From positions 1 through 51,126 of the forward strand of contig JANQKI010000122.1 in NCBI GenBank assembly GCA_028281165.1: a stretch of 51,126 bases of DNA. Direction: 5' to 3'. Both the position numbers and the translations under genes were made by a program. The DNA is from Opitutaceae bacterium. Lineage in GTDB: Bacteria > Verrucomicrobiota > Verrucomicrobiia > Opitutales > Opitutaceae. The notes under the pieces were generated by a model that made no database searches, was not told the DNA's origin, and saw only the letters and a program-made list of their open reading frames with translations. Below are positions 45,844 through 51,126 of the stretch, in pieces. Each line of letters begins with the position of its first letter. Positions within the stretch are counted from its first letter, which is position 1.

Positions 45844-48017
45844 GAGAAATGGGCCTTCGTTATGATGCTGCGGGGAAAGCGCGGTCCGTAAAAATAGGTC
45901 GTGTCGCGATTGGGGCCGGAGGTCAGATCCTTCTGTCGTTCATCGAATAGATTCTTGATTCCAATAGTAACATCGAAATGCAGATCCGTATTCGCAATTT
46001 CGATATCCATGTGCTTTACTAGCGTTAAATCGACGACCAGAAAAGAATCTGTATCCCTATTCAGAATACCTTCAACTTCTTGAGCGGCGATCATTGGACC
46101 AGTGTAGAGTAGGCCTAAAAAGAAGTCGAATAGCTCGTCGTTGTCGTAGCTGAGCTGGGCTACGCCCGTCCAGCGCGGAGATTCCAGGTAGCGGCTTTCG
46201 AAAATGCCAGGGAGGACCTGTTGGGCTTCTTTGAACCTAGCGTCTACGTATGTCGTCCCGATTTCGCTTCGCCATCTGTCGGAAAACTGGTAGCCGACGT
46301 TGGCTTCAAAACCGCTTACTTTCGATCCGCCCGCGTTCATCCTTTGCTTGTAGCGAGAGCCATCGGAATCGATGAGGACGAGGTCGGAGACATGAAACGT
46401 ATCCTTAATATCTGTAGAAAAAAGCTCCACGTCGGCCTGCAGTCGGCTACTGAAAGCGCTTGGAGTCCAGATGAATCCCGCTGCGTAGGAAGTCGAGGTT
46501 TCTTCTTTTAAATCGGGAGCGTTGCGAGTGCGCGTAGGATCGTCGAGAATCTCGATGTGAAAATCTTCATCGAAAACTTCGGGAGCTCTGAATCCTGTCG
46601 CGATAGACCCGCGCCAAGTCCAGTCTTCGTTACTCGTGTAACGGGCAGCTAGGCGAGGGGAGAGGATCCACTCCTGGAGCTTCGAGTGTTTGTCGGCCCG
46701 CAGACCTCCTATGATGGTTAGGTTTTGAGCTGGCATCCATTCGTCTTGAACGAAAAGTCCCGCATTCGTGTAGCTGTCGTCGGCGATTGGATCTTCCCCC
46801 AGCCCAGAGGCCAGCGATCCATCGCTTCTCAGGGAACGCCCGAGATCGTCACGCTTTTCGTCGAAAACCTCGTCGATTTGGTATTGAGCGCCCCATGACA
46901 AATAGTGATCGTCTGTCTGCCAGGAAAAAAGGGAATCGAGATAATAGCGCATGGTATCCGAATATCCATACAGCAATCTAGAGTCCTCTTGCGCGGCACT
47001 ATAGGCTATGGGATCGTGCCCTTCCTGGCCTGGCAGTGGCGTGTCGCCGACGCCCCCATAATAGCTGTCGCGATCCACATAGGAAAACGAAGCTCCAAGG
47101 CGATAGGTGAGCCCGGATCCGTTTCCTTCCTCCCAGACCAAACCTCCCCGATGCCAATTATGTTCAAGCTGTTCGGTGATCTGCGATTCGTGTGGAAGTA
47201 GCTCGAAACTGTCCCCGCCTCTGCGTTTTTCCCAACTATAGGAGTAGTTGAAGCTTAGCTTGGCGCTTTCTGTTGGATAGGTCCAGGCATTCATTCCTAG
47301 CGTATAAAACTCCTTATCAGTGATTTCGGAAAAGCCATCGTCGTTTAGATCCACTGAGTCGTTATCGTTGTATTGACCGTACAATGACACTGCCATATCG
47401 TCATGCTCGTTTGACCAATTGTAGACGCCTACCGTGCTGAAGAATGGATTGCCGTCCACGCTTTCATAGGAGACATCGTACTTGCCTCCTGTTTTGACCG
47501 GCTCCTTCGGTAGAATATTGATGACGCCTGCTACGGCTCCAGGTCCATACAGCGACGAGGCGCCTCCTTTGACAACCTCGATGCGTTCGATGAATGCCGT
47601 AGGGATTTGCTCGATACCGTACACGGAGGCAAGGCCTGAAAAGAGAGGCTGACTATCGAACAGCAGTTGATTATACCCGTGCCCCAAACCTAGCATCTTG
47701 ATTTCCGCAGTGCCGCAGTTCTGGCAATTGGCTTCGCTTCGAACGCCTGGCAAATACTCAATGGCGGCTCCAAGATCGCGTACTCCTGCTGAAGCAAACA
47801 AATCGGTTGATAGGACTTCGGTGCGTATGGGAACTTCCTTGGCTAGACGTTGAGTCCGCGTTGCTGTGGAAACCACATTTAAAGCTTCGAGCTCATAAGC
47901 CTCGCTTGGTCCATCGGATTTAGGGCCTGATTGGCTGTGCGCTGTTCCTGTGAGCATGGAAAGAGCTAAGACTATCCAGGTTCCAAAGCCTAAATTTTGA
48001 CATACCTCAATTTTCAT
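45837..48017 (-). CDS. TonB-dependent outer-membrane receptor
   Basis: The 726-residue protein has a signal peptide (TWIVLALSMLTGTAHSQ), a plug domain (RLAKEVPIRTEVLSTDLF; YLPGVRSEANCQNCGTAEI; ERIEVVKGGASSLYGPGAVAGVINILP) and a 22-strand-type barrel ending in an aromatic residue (ITKAHFSW). The NCQNCG plug pair is seen in some Bacteroidota receptors. The ligand is probably a metal or metal chelate, judged by the tro-like genes in the same operon. The ATG lies within a 22-bp palindrome and has no Shine-Dalgarno. Confidence 0.9.
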   Translation of the reverse strand: MKIEVCQNLGFGTWIVLALSMLTGTAHSQSGPKSDGPSEAYELEALNVVSTATRTQRLAKEVPIRTEVLSTDLFASAGVRDLGAAIEYLPGVRSEANCQNCGTAEIKMLGLGHGYNQLLFDSQPLFSGLASVYGIEQIPTAFIERIEVVKGGASSLYGPGAVAGVINILPKEPVKTGGKYDVSYESVDGNPFFSTVGVYNWSNEHDDMAVSLYGQYNDNDSVDLNDDGFSEITDKEFYTLGMNAWTYPTESAKLSFNYSYSWEKRRGGDSFELLPHESQITEQLEHNWHRGGLVWEEGNGSGLTYRLGASFSYVDRDSYYGGVGDTPLPGQEGHDPIAYSAAQEDSRLLYGYSDTMRYYLDSLFSWQTDDHYLSWGAQYQIDEVFDEKRDDLGRSLRSDGSLASGLGEDPIADDSYTNAGLFVQDEWMPAQNLTIIGGLRADKHSKLQEWILSPRLAARYTSNEDWTWRGSIATGFRAPEVFDEDFHIEILDDPTRTRNAPDLKEETSTSYAAGFIWTPSAFSSRLQADVELFSTDIKDTFHVSDLVLIDSDGSRYKQRMNAGGSKVSGFEANVGYQFSDRWRSEIGTTYVDARFKEAQQVLPGIFESRYLESPRWTGVAQLSYDNDELFDFFLGLLYTGPMIAAQEVEGILNRDTDSFLVVDLTLVKHMDIEIANTDLHFDVTIGIKNLFDERQKDLTSGPNRDTTYFYGPRFPRSIITKAHFSW

Positions 48018-48056
48018 TTTGATTAATCAAAATGATGCTGGGGAGACTCCTGTCAA
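48014..48056 (-). promoter_or_regulatory. Promoter and palindromic operator of the metal-uptake operon
   Basis: A perfect 22-bp palindrome (half-site TCATTTTGATT, 48014-48035) covers the receptor start codon at 48017-48015. A consensus -35 TTGACA lies at 48051-48056 on the minus strand. A 4/6 -10 (TTTGAT, 48026-48031) lies inside the palindrome at 19-base spacing, eight bases before the ATG. The palindrome would block both transcription and translation. It is a good candidate site for the fused regulator or for Zur/MntR. Confidence 0.6.
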
Positions 48057-48071
48057 TCGAAAAGGTGTCCT

Positions 48072-48875
48072 CTAGCTTCGCTGACGAACGACCTCGAAAA
48101 GCGTGACAAGGGTGGCCATAGCCACATTTAGCGAATCGGCTTGGCCAGCCATGGGAATCTTCACCCTGAAATCGCTATTTCTCAGCCATGTTTCTGAAAG
48201 CCCGAATTGCTCGCTTCCCATGACAATGGCCAGAGGTCCTGAATAGTCTGCCTCCGTATAGAGATTTTCAGTATGCGGGGTCGTCGCGACGCTTTTAATG
48301 CCTTTCGCTTCTAGCCAAGCCATTGTTTCCTCTGTCGTGGTCATCACCGTGGGCATGGAGAAAACGACTCCGGTCGACGAGCGAATGGTGTTGGGATTAA
48401 AAAGGTCGGTAACCGAGTCGCAGCAGATGACGGCATCTACTCCAGCCGCATCCGCTGAGCGCAGGATGGTTCCCAGATTACCCGGCTTCTCTATCCCTTC
48501 CACGATCAACAGGAAGGGTGGATCCTTCAATTTGAGATCTTCCAAACCATAATCCCACTGCTTGATCACTGCCAGCAAGCCTTCAGGGCGGTCTCGATAA
48601 GCGATTTTTTCGAAAGCGAGCTTTCCTAAATCGAAGAGACGGGCTCCGGCCTTTGCTGCTGTTTCCAGCAGTTCGTTCTCGTTCTCTCCTAGAAACCAAT
48701 CTTGCGAGAAATAGACCTCTTCCGGATTAACCGCTTTCTCCAGAGCTCTTGAAATGGCTCTGTATCCTTCTGCAAGAAAAACGCCTTGTTGGTCTCTCGC
48801 CCTTCGATTCCTCAGTTTGACGAGGTTCTTGATTCGATCGTTTTGCAGGCTGGTGATCTTTTCGGCGGCGAACAT
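48072..48875 (-). CDS. TrmH/SpoU-family RNA 2'-O-methyltransferase
   Basis: The 267-residue protein has a SpoU substrate-binding N-terminal domain (KNLVKLRNRRARDQQGVFLAEGYRAI) and the knotted methyltransferase core: EKPGNLGTILRSADAAG (motif 1), IVMGSEQFGLS (motif 2) and IPMAGQADSLNVAMATLVTLFEVVR (motif 3). It resembles the 23S rRNA methylases YsgA and TsnR more than tRNA TrmH; the target nucleotide cannot be told from sequence. Its nearest neighbour downstream on the same strand is the receptor operon. Confidence 0.88.
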   Translation of the reverse strand: MFAAEKITSLQNDRIKNLVKLRNRRARDQQGVFLAEGYRAISRALEKAVNPEEVYFSQDWFLGENENELLETAAKAGARLFDLGKLAFEKIAYRDRPEGLLAVIKQWDYGLEDLKLKDPPFLLIVEGIEKPGNLGTILRSADAAGVDAVICCDSVTDLFNPNTIRSSTGVVFSMPTVMTTTEETMAWLEAKGIKSVATTPHTENLYTEADYSGPLAIVMGSEQFGLSETWLRNSDFRVKIPMAGQADSLNVAMATLVTLFEVVRQRS

Positions 48876-49151
48876 TGAGAAATCAAACTATTTGCATGAA
48901 GCTCTTTTACGAAATGTAATCAAAATCATAATACGTATGCTAAAAAATGTTTATAGCGTTTTCGTATCGAGATGTTGGTTATATATTGCTCAATTCTGAC
49001 TATATCCTGGCGTCTCTTTCTGATGCCGACTGGGTCGCGTTGTGGCAGAGTGGCCTATGATGTATGAAAATTGCGGCTGTTAGCTCCATTATTCGCTTGA
49101 TTGATCTTCGTTACAATAGGAGAAAGGTTAAGCTACCTCGTCCTGTTTCCC

Positions 49152-49727
49152 ATGCTACCCGTCATTATCATCGTCGCAGCTGTTGCGATTATCGCCATCT
49201 TTTTTTTGCTGAACAATAAAGGCGCGTCTCAAGAAAAAGAGGGCTTCGTCAAGGAGGTTCTAAATAAAACCGCCTTCGTGGTCGAGTTCGAGGATCAAAA
49301 GCCTACCGTAGTCAAACTTCATGGCATTACGCCGGCTTCCGAGAATGAAATGCTCGACGATAAGATTTTCGAGTACCTCTACGAGAACGTAAGAGGCAAG
49401 CGGGTCAAAGTTAAGCCGGTACGAGTCGAGACAGGGGATGTTATCGTGGGGGGTATCTATCTTCTTTCTGGTGAATATGTTAATGCTATTATGGCCCAGC
49501 AAGGCTTTGCCCGTTGGTCGCCATCCGAAGCGGCTAACGACCAAGAGATTGCCCAGGCTCAGGAAAAAGCCAAGAGCCAGCAGGCGGGCGTGTGGAATCC
49601 GGCTGTTCGCCAATTGATGGAGGAGAAAATGCGTAAGATTGCAGCTGGCGAGCTGGATGACGAAGACGTCAGCAACATGTCGGTCAACCCCGACGATTAC
49701 GAGACCAAGGAAAGCAAAGGGGACTAG
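49152..49727 (+). CDS. Membrane-anchored SNase-fold protein, probably catalytically inactive
   Basis: The ATG at 49152 gives 191 residues with an N-terminal membrane helix (VIIIVAAVAIIAIFFLL); an ATG at 49101 would add 17 unlike residues. The rest follows the staphylococcal-nuclease OB fold: VVKLHGITPAS, YLLSGEYVNAIMAQQGFARW and AQEKAKSQQAGVW. The catalytic residues are not there. The R35 position reads Lys, E43 reads Ala, and no Arg occupies the R87 place; the DGDT metal loop is absent. It may bind RNA, DNA or protein without cutting. The C-terminus is acidic. Confidence 0.75.
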   Translation: MLPVIIIVAAVAIIAIFFLLNNKGASQEKEGFVKEVLNKTAFVVEFEDQKPTVVKLHGITPASENEMLDDKIFEYLYENVRGKRVKVKPVRVETGDVIVGGIYLLSGEYVNAIMAQQGFARWSPSEAANDQEIAQAQEKAKSQQAGVWNPAVRQLMEEKMRKIAAGELDDEDVSNMSVNPDDYETKESKGD

Positions 49728-49828
49728 ACGAAGCAACCCGTCCTAGCCGTATATCCGTTGCTGGCTATGGACTCCCCTGAAAAGGCGTGGGAGGTATTTG
49801 GCGAAGAGGGCGCGACGAATTTCCGCCT

Positions 49829-49847
49829 GCATAAAATATTCTTATGC
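49829..49847. terminator. Hairpin between convergent genes
   Basis: A perfect 6-bp stem (GCATAA/TTATGC) with a 7-base loop lies between the SNase-fold gene and the mannonate dehydratase gene, which converge. It lacks a T-tract on either strand, so its action as a terminator is doubtful. Confidence 0.3.
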
Positions 49848-49860
49848 GCCAGCTATTCTC

Positions 49861-50934
49861 TTATGTGTTCCCCGTTACGCTTTCAATGCTTGCTCGAAGA
49901 TAGCCCATGGCGAAGGCCATGCCTGCATGCCATGGGGCCTCGCATGACATTTCAGGCGTGTGGTCGGGGATAATAACGCCTTCGAAGTTATTGTCGTGGA
50001 GAATTCCTAACGCCTTGCCCATGTTGATGTCCCCTTCGTCGATGAAAACTTCTTGGTAGCTCGGGATTTTGCCTTTTACGTTGCGGGCGTGAACGTAGGC
50101 GATGTCGCCAGCCTTAGCGTGCTTGTCCAGGCTTTCATAGAGATCACCGCCACTCATTTCCTGAACGCTGCCAAGGCAGTACTCCAGAGCATTGGCTGGA
50201 CTGGGGACAAGGCTGAGCAGTCGTTCGTACTTCTCCGGCTGATTGACCAGCCGGGCGCTCCCGCGTAGCTGCTCCACAGGAGGATCGTCAGGATGAGCGG
50301 CAAGGCGAACGCCGCATTCCTCCGCCACGGGAATGATGACCTCGAGGAAGTGTTTTAGCCGTTCCCAAAGTTCTTGGCTGCTTACAGGCGGGACGTTACC
50401 GACCGGAGCATCGGGATCATAGGTCATATTCCATACCATCCCCTTGCGCATGGGCATTGAAAGATCCACTGCTTTGGAATCGAAGACAAGCGAAGCTGCT
50501 TGGCCACGCCCGATGTTTTGCTTAGTCCAACCCCAAACGCCGGCGATACTGAAGTTATAGCCCATTATCGGAATGCCAGCTCTGCCGATGTTGCGGATCA
50601 GCATTTTGAGTTCTTCCAGTTGTTCTCGTTTTTTTGGACCATCGAGTAGTACGTCATACCAGTGAGCTGGATCGAAGTTTTCAATGGCCTCCCAAACCAG
50701 GCCATGGCTTTCGATTTCCTTTCGAATCGAGGTTAGCTCTTCGACACTCCAGAGCTTGCCTTGCGCTTGTGTGGCACCCCATCCATGGCGATCGTCGCCT
50801 CGCGACAGGCTGGGATTGCTTCCTCCGAAATAGTCGACGAGGTGAACAACGACATGAGTGGCGCCCGCTTGACGGGCGAATCGAAAATTATCTTGGGTGA
50901 GCGATTGCCTGTAGATTCCGAAGCCTAGTTTCAT
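49861..50934 (-). CDS. uxuA: Mannonate dehydratase family protein
   Basis: The 357-residue TIM-barrel protein resembles UxuA, which dehydrates D-mannonate to 2-keto-3-deoxygluconate in hexuronate catabolism. Supporting segments are IPIMGYNFSIAGVWGWTK, EECGVRLAAHPDDPPVEQLRG, LEYCLGSVQEMSGGDLYE and IAYVHARNVKGKIPSYQEVFIDEGDINM, with His, Asp, Cys and Glu residues placed to bind the metal. Other hexuronate genes are not in the window, so the substrate is inferred from the family. It stands alone; the 192 bases after its start to the window end show no gene. Confidence 0.84.
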   Translation of the reverse strand: MKLGFGIYRQSLTQDNFRFARQAGATHVVVHLVDYFGGSNPSLSRGDDRHGWGATQAQGKLWSVEELTSIRKEIESHGLVWEAIENFDPAHWYDVLLDGPKKREQLEELKMLIRNIGRAGIPIMGYNFSIAGVWGWTKQNIGRGQAASLVFDSKAVDLSMPMRKGMVWNMTYDPDAPVGNVPPVSSQELWERLKHFLEVIIPVAEECGVRLAAHPDDPPVEQLRGSARLVNQPEKYERLLSLVPSPANALEYCLGSVQEMSGGDLYESLDKHAKAGDIAYVHARNVKGKIPSYQEVFIDEGDINMGKALGILHDNNFEGVIIPDHTPEMSCEAPWHAGMAFAMGYLRASIESVTGNT

Positions 50935-51126
50935 GCAGGAGTGTGGCGATTTGGATGCTTTAGCAGGAAATAGAGATTCTGGTCCAATACGCCATCTTTT
51001 ACGCTTTACCGTTATCAGCGCGAGGCCAGGGCTTTACGGAACAATGGCTTTCCTTTAGATCTGTCGCGCAATCTAAATGATAGATATATAGGCAGGTTTT
51101 CCGATTTCCTTGGGAGCCGCCGATCA

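Noticed and set aside
1..51126. CRISPR arrays, prophage, integrases, insertion sequences
   Set aside because: No regularly spaced repeat, transposase or integrase motif was seen on either strand.

Overview
The window looks like a chromosomal segment of a marine Verrucomicrobiota bacterium, probably class Opitutae (Pelagicoccus- or Coraliomargarita-like). This is an inference. It rests on paired DUF1800/DUF1501 genes, large exported Ig/tandem-repeat proteins that carry a C-terminal module I know from Opitutae, a pyrophosphate-type phosphofructokinase, an alpha2-type glycyl-tRNA synthetase, and near-absence of Shine-Dalgarno sequences at many starts. I see no rRNA, tRNA, CRISPR, insertion sequence or prophage, and every large gene looks intact.

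Layout. 1-12.6 kb is mostly housekeeping: a glycine-zipper lipoprotein, a PH-domain membrane protein, a PqqL-like M16 protease, a SNF2-family helicase, glycyl-tRNA synthetase, PPi-phosphofructokinase and an NhaC-type Na+/H+ antiporter. 12.6-26.3 kb, all on the minus strand, is the main accessory region. It holds two tandem paralogous copies of a three-gene cassette (DUF1800, then Tat-exported DUF1501, then a large exported NxxGxxAF-repeat/Ig protein). After the second copy comes a DNRLRE-type exported protein with the same doubled C-terminal module. 26.5-40 kb returns to core metabolism: gnd, a molybdenum-cofactor operon (moeA-moaC-moaD-moaE), holA, a GT4 glycosyltransferase, a sulfotransferase, purB, a DUF1573 protein, rph and sucCD. 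A perfect inverted pair of REP-like hairpins (REPIN-like) separates purB from the DUF1573 gene.

40-48 kb holds a VapBC toxin-antitoxin pair, a DoxX-like membrane protein and a six-gene minus-strand metal-uptake operon. That operon runs TonB-dependent receptor, thioredoxin-like protein, TroA-type binding lipoprotein, ATPase, permease fused to a complete DtxR/MntR-type regulator, second permease. A 22-bp perfect palindrome covers the start codon of its first gene and lies downstream of a TTGACA box. Together these look like a self-contained system that carries a metal (probably Mn, possibly Zn) from outer membrane to cytoplasm, with the metal-sensing domain built into the inner-membrane channel. 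The window ends with a TrmH-family RNA methyltransferase, a membrane-anchored SNase-fold protein that seems to lack its catalytic residues, and a mannonate dehydratase.

The strongest leads for new biology are the permease-regulator fusion operon with its palindromic start site, and the duplicated DUF1800/DUF1501/repeat-protein cassette. All family assignments come from reading motifs by eye. No database search was run.
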